DNA of 64,000 nucleotides from contig NW_024104403.1 of assembly GCF_003945595.2 (NCBI RefSeq), positions 124,001 through 188,000 on the forward strand. The letters are read 5' to 3'. Made by a program: the position numbers and the translations under genes. The notes beneath the pieces were generated by a model. The model made no database searches, was not told where the DNA came from, and was given only the letters and a program-made list of their open reading frames with translations. The DNA comes from Pipra filicauda (taxonomy: Eukaryota > Chordata > Aves > Passeriformes > Pipridae). Positions 51,366 to 64,000 of the stretch are shown one piece after another; positions within the stretch are counted from its first letter, which is position 1; each line of letters opens with the position of its first letter.

Positions 51366-54300
51366 ATGATAAGAAGAAGTTAATTACAAAAAGTTCATTA
51401 TAAATTCACTGAATGGTGATTACACCCACAAGTCTGTTATAGCTGCAGAGAGATGTTCCCAATTTGGATGTGAACAAGAGTGTCTCTGTCTTTCCAGAGG
51501 ATTTGAGTCAATGAGTGATTATCCTGTCTCCCTGTTGTGCTGTTAACTCAATCATATCAAAGGATATTCTGTATAACACAACATACGCCATGTCCAATGC
51601 ATCCAATGACAAGTGACTTGTGGAGAGAAGGACAAGAAGTGCTTTGTTGTGGAATAGCTCCTGTAATAATTTACACTTAAATATGTCTGGTTTTGCCCTG
51701 GACTTCATTAAGAAGCCAAGGAGCTTCCCCCATTTTCTCATATGCTTTGAAGCAATTTTTGTTATGTGTGATTTGTCAGCTGCCTCTGAACTATATTGAT
51801 TTGAGATTCATTTTGAGAGTATCACCCCTTCTGTTCCAGACTAATCAACAACTGTAGGTTTGGTTCCTTTTTCACTAAAAAATCTCAGACCATTAAATTT
51901 GCACTTTGCACTTCTGCATTGCAATCAGGATGGAATTAATTGTCTCTCACTTTTAGACATGAAAATGTCAGTGACAAAAGCAAAACCTTTCAGAGGCATG
52001 ATTCATCCGGCCTGGTTTAGACACCTAAGTCAAAATGAGGTGAACTGTGCCCTAGATTTGCTTATCACCCTCCAGTTGCTGTAAAAGAATCTTAAACTGA
52101 TCACCCTAGATGTAGAAATCTGCAGTGCACTTTTGAAGACATATTTCAGTGCAATGCATAGGAAAACGCACATTTCAGAGGTACTCCAGCTCTTTCACTG
52201 TGAGATTAGTCACACCACCAGCTCCGAAATCAGTTTCCATTACATTTCTGCAAAGGCACAGTAGGGTTCCAACAGTCTCTCCACTCTCTGAGCAGGTAGA
52301 TCAGTTCGAAAAGCTGCTCAGACATGTTAGTAATTAAAGCCAAGACTTGCTAGCAAGGACACACATGCATCTGCGCAGTGAATGTTCTGCCCAAGCTTTA
52401 GCAGCTCCACTACCACTAAAACTGTTCTTAAGTCCACCTCTGTGTCTTTTTTTTTTCCATCATATGTCAAGGATACAATCAATGGGAAAGATGTCCTAAA
52501 GAAATTGTTTAGTCCAGCAAAGAGAAAGTAGATCTAAAGTGAAAATAAATTAAAATTAAAATTATTTTTTCTTTCTATAATACAAAATATCTTGTGTGAT
52601 TGAGAAACAAATAGCTTGTCTTTGCTTTAATTGCAAATACTTTTCTTCATTTACTATTTAACCCAATTATTATCCTTAATGGATACTGCCTCTGTAGGAA
52701 CGAAAAAATGTCCCAGTTATTTGACAATTTTCCTGTCTCTTTCAAAACTCCTGCTGTGGCGGAGTCCCAGAATGGGAACACCTTCCCACAAACTGTGAAT
52801 GAAGAGGTGGCATCTCTCTGGCACATGCTGTACTATCCTCTGCTGCTGTCAATGGCTCAGTTTATCTTTTCCAAGAATGAATAATACTTAATAAAGTATT
52901 TAATGTATCACAGTTGCTAGTGCAGAATGTTCACTAATAATAATTGTTGTGCAAATCCTGTCTAAGCAAGGATATAGACTTTGCACAGATGTTAGGTAGG
53001 AGACAGTGTGAGAAAAGACTTTCCTTGGGACAGGGAATCACTTCCACTCCAAGAAGAAGAAGAAGAAGGTTGGAGGGAAAATAACTTTCCTTCAGACAGA
53101 AATATTAATGGGAATTAGATGTGTCCAAATACTTGCTTTGGTGACCATGGATCCTCTCTGATGCTGCCAGTTGTGTGAGATTTCCCACAGGTAGTAGCAA
53201 TTAATGAAAAGTGATCTGCTTACACAAGAGAGGAAAGCATCGTGTTCGGGGCTTGGCACTCCTTGCAGTATGCTGCTGTTGTCTTGCTTTAGGTTTTAGC
53301 TCTAATTAAGGTGCCCCCTCAGAACTCTTAGCCAAATGCTAGAGCTACTCAGGTTATCAACTCATCTTCCTCTCTCTTCTGCTTCTGTTCATCTCTTTTG
53401 CAGTGCAAAGGCTGTTCCCTTCCCCCAGCCATCCATGGCCCAGATTTATTGCAAAGTCACCACTAACTTTGGCTGGCTTGAATCTGGAACTGTTACACAT
53501 TTATGCTATTTTTAATGTGGATTCTGAGAAATGAGTGGAAATGTAACATGTGGCCTGTCCACTGCTCAACCAACAAAGGCAAAGACAGTTGTGTTCAGGT
53601 AGCACATGACACTTCAATCTTTCCTACTCCCCAGATGTGAGTCGTTTCTGCCATAAAGTGATGCATGAGGGAAACGAAACCTTTGGTTTCATTTCTTTGC
53701 ATTCTGCTATACTTATTTTAAGAGTTTTGGAGCACACTGTCTGAGACAGGAGTGGAAACAAAAGAACTGGCAAATTCAAAAATATTAGCCTCCCATTGTG
53801 CTCAGGAGCTGCGTGTCCTGCTGAATGAGTTACAGGTTTACCCTTTAAAGTTGGCAAGGGCTATTGCACTAATCTGGTTATTCTACATGGAAATCTGATT
53901 GAAGTTTTCATAGGCAGTGTTGAGAGTCTGAATTTAATAGGGAGGTGCATATAACTCTGGTCTCTCTCATCCTAGTACTTAATATAATATATACCTCTGA
54001 CAAGTTGTTATGCCATCACTCCGGCAGACATGCAATTGGATCACCTTTAATTTTTGCATTTTAAATCTGATAAGGATTGCAGGTTTCATTAATTCTGATT
54101 TCTCCTTCCTCTTCTCTTAATCCCCCTTCCGTGCCACAGACACACATATACACCAGGATTCCAAGAGCACAGAGATTATATCTAAAGTCTTTCAATATTT
54201 GGGTTTCACGCTTCTCAAATTCACATTTCACTTCCCTCTGCCTGAAAATAACTGCTTATCTTTTTGTTACAATTCTGATCTGACACATTTTGCATGTGAG

Positions 54301-55429
54301 GTGAACAGAGACATTTTCCTTGTGTGGCTACTGTCCTGGAAATGGGACCTGACTACATTCTATGTAAGCCTATTGGAGATAGAGGGAGAAGCCTGTCTGG
54401 TTTACGCTGTCTTTTCTATCTGACATAGTCTTTAGTACTGTCAGATGATCCTAAAAATTCATATGTCTTGCCTGGGGTTTTTGTTCAGTTCTCCAGCAGA
54501 AGAAAGCCTAAAGGTAGGATGAATGTTTAAAGTCACATGGAGAATCCAGTGGTATTGCCAGTGTGTGGCAGCAAATTTGCCAGGTCATAATTCTTGTAGA
54601 TGGTGACAATGTTTGCATAAAGACCCCAGACTACAGTCTGAGAGCAGGAAAACAGAATGGGAGTTCTTGGCTCAGGATAAGCAAAATGCTTAAGGACAGC
54701 CTGAGAAGTGTATACAAATTGATATCATAAATTGTGTCCTATACAAAAACCTGGATATGACAAAAAGTTGCTATGGAAAACAGAAAGAACATTTGATCTC
54801 AGAACAGCTGGGATCACACTTCAGTGGGGAGGGAGACATTTTTTTGCATTGTGAAAAAAGGGGACGGAAACTCATAGAAGAAACAAGCTCATTTGGAATA
54901 TGTCTGGCTTTCAGATCTCTGTGCACAGATCTGAGTGGCATTAAAGTTGTGCTGCTGGTGATTAGAGCTCCAGTCTTATCATAGGGTATACCTTGAGTTC
55001 TAATCGATTTATTACATGGGATTCCAGATGACAGTGTCCCTGTCTTGAAGGAACTCAAATCCTGTGGATCCATCTGTAATATTTTTTCCCTATTTTAAGA
55101 CATGTTTTTCCAGGCTGTGGAGATACAGACAGATCCCTTCAGTGAGATTTGGGATCCACCTCAGAATGCCAGACATGGATGCAAGAGTCCCAGCAAGTAG
55201 AATAGTCTGGAGAGTAAATTTGCAAGTGTTGCAGGACCCATATCTCACCTTCCACTGGGGCTGCTGTGAAACAGCTCCCAGGAAGCCTCAGTGCAGCCAG
55301 CGTGGGGAAACCAGGATAGTGAAGGAGGGAGTATAATGAGCTGTGCATATGGATAAGCAGAACGTCTCCTTAATGCCCAAAACCAACAGATGTTTGTAAT
55401 CTGAACCTCATTTGGCTTGGGTACAGGTA
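51366..55429. other. Upstream flank of TASL, no exon identified
   Basis: TASL non-coding 5' exons and promoter should lie on this side, here or farther right, but short untranslated exons cannot be recognised by eye. There is no CpG island. No GK exon was seen. An (AAG)6 repeat at 53051 is the only simple feature. Confidence 0.55.
53051..53068. repeat. (AAG)6 trinucleotide repeat
   Basis: Six AAG units, non-coding on both strands as far as can be seen. Confidence 0.85.
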
Positions 55430-56364
55430 ATGCTGATGACACTGTGGTGATGTGGACACATCAGAAGGAAGAGCCATTTTACAGAGAGACCTGGACAAGC
55501 TGAAAGAGCAAGCCAGCAATAACAGTATCAGGTTTAACAGAGACAAGTGCAAGTTCCTGCACTGTGATGACATAACCGAAGAGTCCAGCCCAGGCCAAGA
55601 TCTGTGTGCCTGGGGAACAGCCTTGCTGAGAGGAACCTGGGGTCCCAGTGGACAGCAAGCCGAAAATGAGCCAGCTGTGCAACGGCAGCAAACCGAATCC
55701 TGGGCTGCACTGCTGACTGAGACAAAGGTATGATCATCCCACTCAGCATTTGTTAGGCTGCATCTGGAGTGTCCAATTCTGATTCCCAAAATTTAGGAAT
55801 GTTGACAGACTGGGGAGCACCCAGTGGAGGGCCATGAAGATGATCAAAGGGCTGGAAAATCTGCCTTGTGAGGAAATATTGAAGGAGTTAGGACTCTTCT
55901 TCCTGAGGAAAATAAGACTGGGGGTAGGGGATAGCTCGTCATAGTATGCCAGTATTTGCAGCTGCAAAGATAGAGGCTCTCTCTTCACAAGCAGCAACAT
56001 GGAGAAGACAAGTGGCAATAAGTACAAGTTACTATGGAATAGAGCCATAGAATCATTTAGATTGGAAAAGACCTCTAAGAGGTCTTTGGGTCCAACTATT
56101 AGCCTAGAACCACCATGTTCCCCACTAAACCATGTCCCTAAATGCCACATTCACTGTTTTTTTGAATGATTCCAGGAATAAGAAGAAAGAGGTTTCATCT
56201 CAATTTAAAAATTAAATTATTTTACTGTGAGAACTATGATTGGAATAATCTTCCCAGGGACATGGTGGAGCCCCCTTTACTGGAGGTTTTCAAGATGGGA
56301 TTGGACAAGCTTTTGCATAATCTCATCCTTTCCAACATGGGCTGCTCTATGACTAAGATTCTAC
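55430..56364 (+). repeat. Old CR1 LINE with RT-region remnant, interrupted by a second CR1
   Basis: A frame at 55452-55733 encodes a decayed CR1 reverse-transcriptase segment (QRDLDKLKEQAS, then RFNRDKCKFLH). It is followed by GGAGGGCCATGAAGATGATC and GGGCTGGAAAATCTGCC from the ORF2 C-terminus. The 3' UTR continues after an interruption at 56046-56168 (TTTTACTGTGAGAAC, then GGACATGGTGGAGCC) and decays into a CTATGACTAAGATTCT tail. It has many substitutions and frame breaks, so it is an old copy. Its left end is approximate. Confidence 0.85.
56046..56168 (-). repeat. CR1 3' fragment nested inside an older CR1, opposite strand
   Basis: The plus strand begins with the inverted CR1 tail CATAGAATCATTTAGATTGG, then AAAAGACCTC, and later CACTAAACCATGTCCCTAAA. 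The host CR1 sequence resumes immediately after it, so this copy inserted later and in the reverse direction. Similar GGAATA-containing words flank both sides (near 56035 and 56174), but a clear target-site duplication cannot be claimed. Confidence 0.85.
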
Positions 56365-59300
56365 AGTAGTAGTGGCTGCTATTTGAGGTAGGAGTTGGCC
56401 CACTTTGCCCATGGCAGAAGAGAAGAGGAATAGCCAAGAGGTGGTTTTGCACAAGCATCCGAATGCTGCCCACTGGGTGTGTCACTTCCTCTCCCTGCTG
56501 CTGCTGCTCTGGAAGATCTAGGACCTGAAGGGCTGCACCATGAGGCTCTTTCAGCAGTGGTCATGAGCCAAATTCTTCTTGTCCCTGCCCACAGCTCTCT
56601 TCACTCTGATCTTTTGATCTTCCCATAGAAGAAAATACAAGCCCTGCTCATCTTCCTGATTCACGTGTCAACAGTTCAAGAGATGCAGGAAAGACAGGAG
56701 TACTTCTCCCATGTTTCAGTGGGAATGAGTATGTTTGAGAGAATAACAATCCTGTATTTCAAGAGTAGGAGGGAATCTCCCTGAAGGACAGGTTGAAGAA
56801 AGCAAGTGAGGAAAGACATCTTCCCCAAGAACACATTATACTTTATATGTCTATCGTATTGTTAAAGTTCTTGTTATACAGGTGTCTACCCATTTTTAAT
56901 CATGCTAAATGGATGACAGTGAGTTTCTGGAGCAGCTGATTTCTTAGAAAAAAATACATTCTTAATGTATGCTTGAGTGCTATTGTGGAGTTTGGGGGGA
57001 CATGCTTCCATAAAAATACAATGAAAACTGTATGCTGGTAAATACAGCTTTTTGAGCTCTCAAATAATTTCCCAACCAAGTCTGTTTCATCAGTTCAAGT
57101 TCCTTGAAAATTCACAAATACAAACCTTATTCATAATTTTCTACATTTTTCTTAATCATATATACCCACACAAATTAGGGTTAGGATCACATCAATCCAG
57201 TTGGATAACATTTTACGTCTCATATCTACAGCTGTAAGCAACAGCTTGAAATGTGAGGCTGGAAAGAATAAGGTTCCACATTCATAAGGAGGACTTGACT
57301 ACATGGTATTTCTACACTGTGCTTTTATGTTTTTCTTCCTGAGGTGGAAATCATTTCATGTTTCTGGATGTCTGTGTTTATTTTAATGAGTTGTTAATTG
57401 TTATGACTGAACTACATGAACTACAGTATTTTGTATCTAAGCATTTGAAGTAAAGGGATAGTACATTCATGTGCACTCCTATAGAAGATAACACACTTTT
57501 GAGAATTGAAAAGAATAAACGGAAAAGAAAGAAAGACAGAAAAGACTGGAGATGTTTCCCAGGAGTGAGTGAAATGGTCCACAAACAGGCATTGAAATGT
57601 TAGTCAAATTTTCTGTAAAGCATAAAAAGGAAGGGAGAGGGTACATGATGTGCATGTACACCCATGTCAAACTGTGAATTTGCAGCAAACCAGGAAACTT
57701 GCTGTGAATCAGGAAAACACAATGATAAAGTTTTGTTGTTTATACTTTTTAACATCATCATGTTTTCAGAGATGTCTCAGCTTTTTTTCTATTATTTTTT
57801 TTTTAAATATGATGCCTATATTCATCTCTTGGTGCCTATTTTTATTTCTAACCTACAAATACCGTACTCCACTTTAAGGACTGTACTTAAATAGTACAGT
57901 AACATGTGCAGAAAGTTCAATAACAATACCATAAGCAACACATCTGGTAATACTCCCTTTAAAAATATTCAGAAAAACATTTTTAGTCTGATTTTGTGAA
58001 AGTCTTTAGAATTATCATAGGAACAATGGGTTTTTTTCATTTTGAAGTCACGTCGCAATCACAGTCGGTCATGGTTGTGAATATGGTACCTTTGAAGTGT
58101 TCTCATTACTTCTTAAGGCACCAGAAACTGCATGTGGACAGTGGCTGAGACTCTGCAAACTTAGGTGCATTCAAAACAGAAAAAACGCATCTTCATTTTA
58201 CCCTCTACCAGCTGTCGTCCCACACAGACAGAAGTGAGCCACTTTGATAAGCAAGGGTAACATTGTCATACATTTGTATAATGCATAGTATATTTTAGTT
58301 CTTACCTCCAAAGACACAGTAGCTGACCAGGTACAGCAAATTTGATGTCTTCTAACTAGTTTGAAGCTTCCTGTGTGTCTGTCCTACCCCAAAATGCAAT
58401 GTTCTGTTTTTATTTCCTTTTTAAATACACTTCTAAGATAACATCTGTTTTACTTCTAATCCTCTATAGCAAAGAAGTATAGAAAGAAAGTCCCTTAGGA
58501 GGTCAGGGGGTTTTATAACTTACTGAACTGCAACACACTAAACTTGCTTCCCCTTTTATGTCTAAATGAAACTTCCTTGTGAAACCGTGTACTGTTAAAA
58601 TAGCTGATTGCAACACAATCCAGGCAGATGGACTGTTATATGAAAAAAACCCTGGTGAGTTGAACAGCCAGAACAATCTTAGAGAAACTGCTCATCTGTT
58701 GGTACCATACAGTGCACCCCATTTCGGTCACTATCCATCAATCTCCTTTTAGCTGAGGCAGAGAGACATCTTGACATGTCAGGATTGTCATGCCAAATGG
58801 GTTGGAAGAGTGAGGTGCCCAAGCAGAAATGTATTCCACAGCAGGCCTACTTTGCTCTCTGCAGACCCTGGTACATATAATTTTCCATCAAACAGCACAG
58901 CACAGACGCTTCATCAAGGTTTTATTTGGTGTGGGCAACTTGTCAGGAGGAAAGTTAGACCCAAAAGTTAGACCTTGTCTTTTTTAGGACTCAGTGCTTG
59001 CCATACCCAGGCAGGCAGCTTGTCTTATCAGGGGCAGTGGATGAAAATACCTGAGGCAAGCAGGAATTCATCCTCCAAGCTTGAGGTGTATGGGTAGTGA
59101 ATATGGTTTTGAGGTTGATATTGGACTATTCCTTAAAGGGCAGAGGACAAGTACTGTCTGAAGCATGAAACTGGACTGTTTTAATTGATCCAAATGGAAC
59201 ATACAAAATTTGCTTAAGAAGGCATCATTAGGTGTCCATACATTGTAATAATAAGAGAAATACATAAGAAATACATTTTAATTCTCAGTAAATTTTAACT

Positions 59301-59700
59301 TCCACATTGAGGACCATTTGGTTTTTTTTCTCAGAACTCTCGAACTATGCCAGCCAGAAACCATACTTCTAAGAACATAATTTCCCTAAATAATCACTGT
59401 GATGCAATATATGATTCAGACTAGTATCAAAGTCTTTTCCAGAGTCTTCTTAGACATAGACATGGAAAAAGTACACGTGCCAACCTGGCCCTACCTACAC
59501 ATCCCTAGCTAATTCATACAAGAGTTTAATAGGTAATATTGTACCCAATCATACGCCATGCTAGGATCAACAGCAGCTAAAATGCATAAAAACTGTACAA
59601 AATTGGCAGTTTAATGCAAGTCTCAACAGATATCTTTGCTGAAAAAAATGATCCCTGTGGAAACAAAGCTACTGTAGTAGTAGACCAATTCTTTTTTGCT

Positions 59701-59730
59701 TAATATTAACATTAATATTAATATTAGTAT
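59701..59730. repeat. AT-rich (ATTAAT)n-like repeat
   Basis: Repeated TAATATTA/ATTAAT words form a self-complementary AT-only stretch with a few interruptions. Simple sequence. Confidence 0.75.
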
Positions 59731-60198
59731 ACTTTTTTCCTTTAATCCTTCATTCTTACTATGGACCAATCTTGGGCTTGTCAGATTTATATTGGACTAA
59801 CACTTTTTTTTGTTGTTTCCTTATCTGGATGAAATTGAAGGGAGCAAGAAATAAATCACTAGGAAGTTTTATCTCTTCTGTAGATCCAGAGATCTCTATA
59901 GTTACAGGAGATCAATATTTCTAGTTAGACTGTTGGGAAATAAATTTGGTAGTGTAAAAAAGAATTTCCATAAAGGTCCTTAGAGAGTTTTCAAAATATT
60001 TTTTTTAATCATCTAAATCCATGTAAAAACAGGAAGATACAAACAGACAGATATTTAAAGGAAAAAGTGCTTCCACAGCCAGAAAACTATAGGTATCCAG
60101 AATCACTGAAAAGTCGACCTACTTTTCTAGAGATACTTAAGTATGGATTTAAGACTTACCTTCAGGCAACTAGATTTGGAAAATATAAGTGGCCTTTT

Positions 60199-60208
60199 CC
60201 CCCCCCCC
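60199..60208. repeat. C10 tract
   Basis: Ten cytosines in a row. A second C10 tract lies at 61099-61108, about 900 bases away. Both are simple homopolymers. Confidence 0.85.
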
Positions 60209-63200
60209 AGTCATGCACATGGAATGTTTACAGTTCTCTAGAGAACACCGTCTCTATTTCTGCACAGTAGCTTTATGTATCTGTGGAAGGGAGATGTAAA
60301 CCTGTAATTTCTTGTCATATAAATTGCTCATTAACATCCTGACAGTCTGGGCTTTGGGAGCATTCATTTATTCTGGTGACCTTTTCCACATTCACTCCTG
60401 ACCTTGGAAGACCTATCCTCAGCTAAGAATTGCTGTTCTATATGAATTTCTACCACGTGGCTTATAAACTGCTCTGGGTGTAGCACTCTGAGGGCCTGAT
60501 CCAGAGCCGAGTGAGCTGGGAGATGATACAGCACAGCAGCACCTGACCCCTTTCACAGAGATGCCTACGTGTGCTGTGCCTCCTGCACCCAGTGGAATAG
60601 ATGTAAGAGGAGAGGGAAATCTTCAGCACCTCAGGGAGTCTTTCGGTCAGTCTCTGCATCTGTAAATGTAGCTCAAATTTTTTGAGGCCATGGGAACTAA
60701 TTTTTGTCAGTGTACTTCACTACTGCAAGCCCAATGCACCAAGACCGTGTATCCCTATCCCCTAAAGAGAAAAGAAAAACATTTCAAGTAAACTGTTTCC
60801 TTCTCTACCACATTCTTCTATTCACAGGGAATTTCCTCGAGGAAACTACTTTAATTTTGATCCCACATACATCTACCTCAGCTTCTTATTTCAGCTCAAG
60901 AGTTTATTTTCAAAACAAATGGGCCAGTTGTTTGCCCTCACTGTGCTTTGGTTTGCCGCTTGAAGCACATGAAAGAGACTCCTTTTGGATGAAACTCAGT
61001 GGGAGGACACACACCAGGACCATACCTGAAATTTGCCATGGCCAAATTTCCCCATGGACTTTCATGGAGCCACAGTGGAGCTGATCCAACATCACCTTCC
61101 CCCCCCCCATCCGGACCGTGCATCCTAGGGAGGTGGGGTTTCAGCAACTGCTGTTTCTCTGCCAGCATCTGCTCCAAAGATGGTGCACTATTTGCTGATG
61201 TAAGCAGAACAGAAAAATGCTGTCAAGGGACTCACCTCTAGGATAGTACCAGACAGTCCATCATTCTCAGAGTAACCCTTGCCCACCAACACCATTGAGC
61301 TCATGTGACTCAGAACATTGTAACTGATAAAACTGCACTGCCAGAAATAGAAGAGAAGGTTGAAGTTCCTCCTGTACAGCTACAAGGCTCAGAACAGAAG
61401 TTCAGAATAAATAAATCTCTGGCCTGTTTGGTCAAACAGTGCAAATGCTCATCACTTGCAGGCAAAATGTTTGTATTCTAGAAATTATAAATTGGAAGGT
61501 TTTGATAGGCAATATTCCATAGATTTTTGTTAAAATTAATAGTGGGAATAAGTGCAGAAAATAAATCTATTTTCCTGCACATATAATCAAACAGGTATGT
61601 ACACCGTAAAGCTCTCTCATTATCAAACAATTTCAGCTCTATTCTCATTTGCTATGTCTATACCTTTAACCAGAAATGTTAAAATTCAAAAGGTTAACAA
61701 TATCACTTTAAGATTATCACCTGGTTTATAATTACTTGGTGCAAAGGACAAAGGAGATATTTTTAAACCTTTTGATCTTTGGAAGGAAAAACTTTATGGG
61801 AAGGAGATAAGCATTATCTAGTACTTCATCATAAAGAACAATCATGAATGATTTATGTTCCTTGCAGCTGTAAAATCAGATATATTTCAAGCTTCCTATA
61901 CTTGATTAGGGCTGAAAACCCAATTTTCAATGCATTTATTATGGCAGTATAATTAATTATTTAAGTAAACCAGCAGTATTTAAGCAGGGAAGAACCTCCA
62001 TCATACACACTTTTCTTTCCTCTTCCTTCATTGCTGGTAGTAGAAAATAGATCTGCAAAAATTTCTAGGTAAAATATGAGGATTCCCATCTTCCAAATGG
62101 CAAGTCTTGTTTCAGGATATCTCAGGTTGAAGGGAGTCTTCTGGGTGAATTACTCCAGCCCTCCACCTGTTATATGGAAAAAAAGGTGGCTGTGACATCA
62201 TACTCTCGGCCATGCACTTCCAAGGAGGAAAAAAAATGGTCATGGATGCACAGAGAGCCTTACCATTCTGGAAAAGGTGAGGGAGTTTTGGTGCCCACCT
62301 GTATTTACTGTCTCCAGCTTCCCATGACCACTGATGGCCCATGCAGCAATGGGAAGTCTGGCTGTCCTTGGCACCCAGAGCTTTAACTGCAGCAACTCAG
62401 GGGGCACAGTACCTTCCATGCAGTTAAATCCATCAAATTCTGCACTCAGAGTTTGATACTTCAGAATGAGGTAGTCATTTCATCACACAAAAGTGACCAC
62501 TAAATCTTTTAGTTAACTACAGAGGCAAGGGTCATGGATTTCTTGATTTCTTGTTGCATTATAATATATCTTTTTGTACTTCAGTAAAATAGGGTACATT
62601 TGCTGCCTTATATGCTTCTTCTAGTCAATAAACCATACAATCTATTCCCGTGTTCAATTTTGTCTCTCTTTTGTGGATGACATAAATATTTAGTTATATA
62701 CAGACATCTCTACAGGTTTGATCTATGTGAAAATCAAGAAAACAAAAGTAAGGCCTTTAGGAAAATTATAAGCAACACCATTGCACTCTCCAATAAAATC
62801 TCTAAGGTCAATGGGAGTTTTCTGTGGGAAAATACAGCAGTATTGGACATAGCATATGTTGTTCTTCATTATGTTCCCAGCATCAGTCTTTTCTAGTAAT
62901 GAGTAGCCAGTTAATAAAGTCTTTTCAATTCGTGTTCTTTTCTTCTCTCACTAATTTACAAGAACTAGGAGACTGACCTTGTCACAGTTCAGAAACCTTT
63001 CCCTTCAGTCTTAGCCTTTCTTCATTCATAATCTTTTATTTACCTTTCGTGGTCAAATTATTCTGCCCATATTCTTTTCTTTTAATGGTCATAAATAATG
63101 CTGCACTGATGTATCCTGAACAAAGTACCTTATTGTCCAAGTGATCCCACTGGTGGTAGAGACTATATTGAGGTTTCCCTGCACAACCACACACGGGCAC

Positions 63201-63328
63201 ATAAGCCTATAAGCACTGTCAGTGCAGGAATCACGAGTGACCTGCAAAACATCAGAAGGCAGTGCTGGGCGGGCTGCCCTCTTTCCATTGTCAACATCTG
63301 GCCAAAAGCCAAAAACGTCTCTTTTTTC

Positions 63329-63350
63329 TTTTTTTTTTTTTTTTTTTTTT
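63329..63350. repeat. T22 tract
   Basis: Twenty-two thymines, preceded by another short T run, produce a Lys-rich antisense frame that is not a gene. It lies about 190 bases upstream of the hairpin at 63534. Confidence 0.9.
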
Positions 63351-63533
63351 GGTCTTTTAACTATTACCATGATAACTTAAAAATGGGTGGGTTTTAAGCC
63401 AACAAGCAAGAATATCTAAATGCCACCTACTTTTTAGCACCCCTCAAATAATAATCAGAATAAAAGGTCTACAATGTGCAAACACATAGATGTATATATT
63501 TACTGGCATCCTGATGTACACCATGGATACTGT

Positions 63534-63611
63534 GTACAGCTTGCTCTCTGCTGCTGACTGAAATATCCCAGGGTATGATGAATTTCAGTTGGCAGCAGAG
63601 AGAAGCCTGAC
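63534..63611 (+). ncRNA. MicroRNA-precursor-like hairpin (unrecognised)
   Basis: Two 21-nt arms, 63544-63564 (starting CTCTCTGCTGC) and 63582-63602 (starting ATTTCAGTTGG), are reverse complements at 19 of 21 positions. The other two positions form U-G and G-U wobbles in the plus-strand RNA, so that strand is paired over all 21. The loop is 17 nt (63565-63581). Below the arms the stem continues with GCTT (63539-63542) pairing AAGC (63603-63606), plus a few more pairs interrupted by single-base bulges, giving about 78 nt overall. On the minus strand the two wobbles would become A-C mismatches, which favours plus-strand transcription. I do not recognise the mature sequence. The alternatives are a palindromic transposon remnant or chance, although chance is unlikely for a stem this long. 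Confidence 0.4.
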
Positions 63612-64000
63612 TCTGTAGCACTCTGGGTAGAGTGCAAACCACAACCACTTCTCAAGCAATGAAGCATATTCTCCCTCAACTCACTACCCAGCTCAGCAAA
63701 AGGGTCTATCAGCAGCTATAACTCTCCTTATCCTTGCACCTTCCAGATATTTTTAGGTATTTTTTAAGCTTCTCAGAATACAGACATTAGTTCTGCTCCT
63801 TTCTTAGAATTTGTGTTGTGGTAGGCATCAGTATTCCTTTGAAAGCCGATTTCCAAAGAGGAAATTTAGCAATGTTGTTTTTTTCACGGGTGATTTTTGC
63901 TCAAGATGCATCATTCTTCTGTAAGTATTTGAATTTCAAAATATGTATATATACACTGAAAGTTTGGTGGTTTCTCCCAGTTTTAGTTTTATTTAATGCT

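Larger units (their letters stand above)
56365..63533. other. Intergenic, no gene seen
   Basis: No exons recognised. A GC-richer patch lies at 60.9-61.2 kb, next to a C10 tract, with mutually overlapping frames on both strands (126 codons plus, 66-80 codons plus or minus), none with a known domain. The remainder is AT-rich with homopolymer runs. Confidence 0.65.

Noticed and set aside
55370..56150. 135-139-codon minus-strand frames
   Set aside because: They are antisense to the decayed CR1 and its nested insertion.
51366..64000. Search for glycerol kinase (GK) exons expected beyond TASL by synteny
   Set aside because: No frame matched known GK motifs, so the gene probably lies outside the window.
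1..64000. Microbial-type systems (operons, CRISPR arrays, insertion sequences, phage or defence loci)
   Set aside because: Gene density, repeat types and the single vertebrate gene show vertebrate intergenic DNA. No such structures are present.

Overview
The window is vertebrate nuclear DNA, most probably from a bird. It carries several truncated CR1 (chicken repeat 1 type) LINE 3' ends, one LTR-like segment and ancient MIR/L2-like relics. Otherwise it is AT-rich and repeat-poor, with no long open frames. Nothing prokaryotic or plasmid-like is visible: no operons, ribosome-binding-site spacing, CRISPR arrays or tRNA genes were found.

Only one protein-coding gene can be supported. It is an uninterrupted 292-codon frame on the minus strand at 50449-51327, recognised as TASL (formerly CXorf21), the lysosomal TLR adaptor that binds SLC15A4 and recruits IRF5. 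Its diagnostic parts are intact: the MLSEGYL N-terminus, the central SCKSICKNYNDL block, the SPTQILASELIM block, and a C-terminal pLxIS motif (TLHIS, residues 281-285). In human Xp21.2 the gene lies between NR0B1 and GK. The chicken counterpart of that region is on autosome 1, so this window is probably the corresponding bird interval. No NR0B1 or GK exon was recognised, which suggests that both lie outside the window.

Layout: 1-17 kb is intergenic DNA with a MIR-like relic near the left end, a CpG-clustered stretch near 8.2-8.5 kb and an old CR1 scrap at 10.4 kb. The 17-22 kb stretch holds a minus-strand CR1, a 54-bp tandem duplication, a probable solo LTR, a 31-A tract and a plus-strand CR1 that still encodes the ORF2 C-terminus. 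The 22-50 kb stretch is mostly featureless, with CR1 tails at 31.0 and 43.9 kb and a 1.1-kb pyrimidine-rich, G-poor stretch at 40.0-41.1 kb. TASL occupies 50.3-51.3 kb. An older CR1 at 55.4-56.4 kb has a second, opposite-strand CR1 inserted into it. The final 7.6 kb is intergenic and ends with a long, nearly perfect hairpin at 63534-63611 that resembles a microRNA precursor.

The most noteworthy unexplained signals are the 63.5-kb hairpin and the strand-asymmetric 40-41 kb block. I saw no evidence for a novel multi-gene system. All repeat family assignments come from reading the sequence against remembered consensus features, not from a search.
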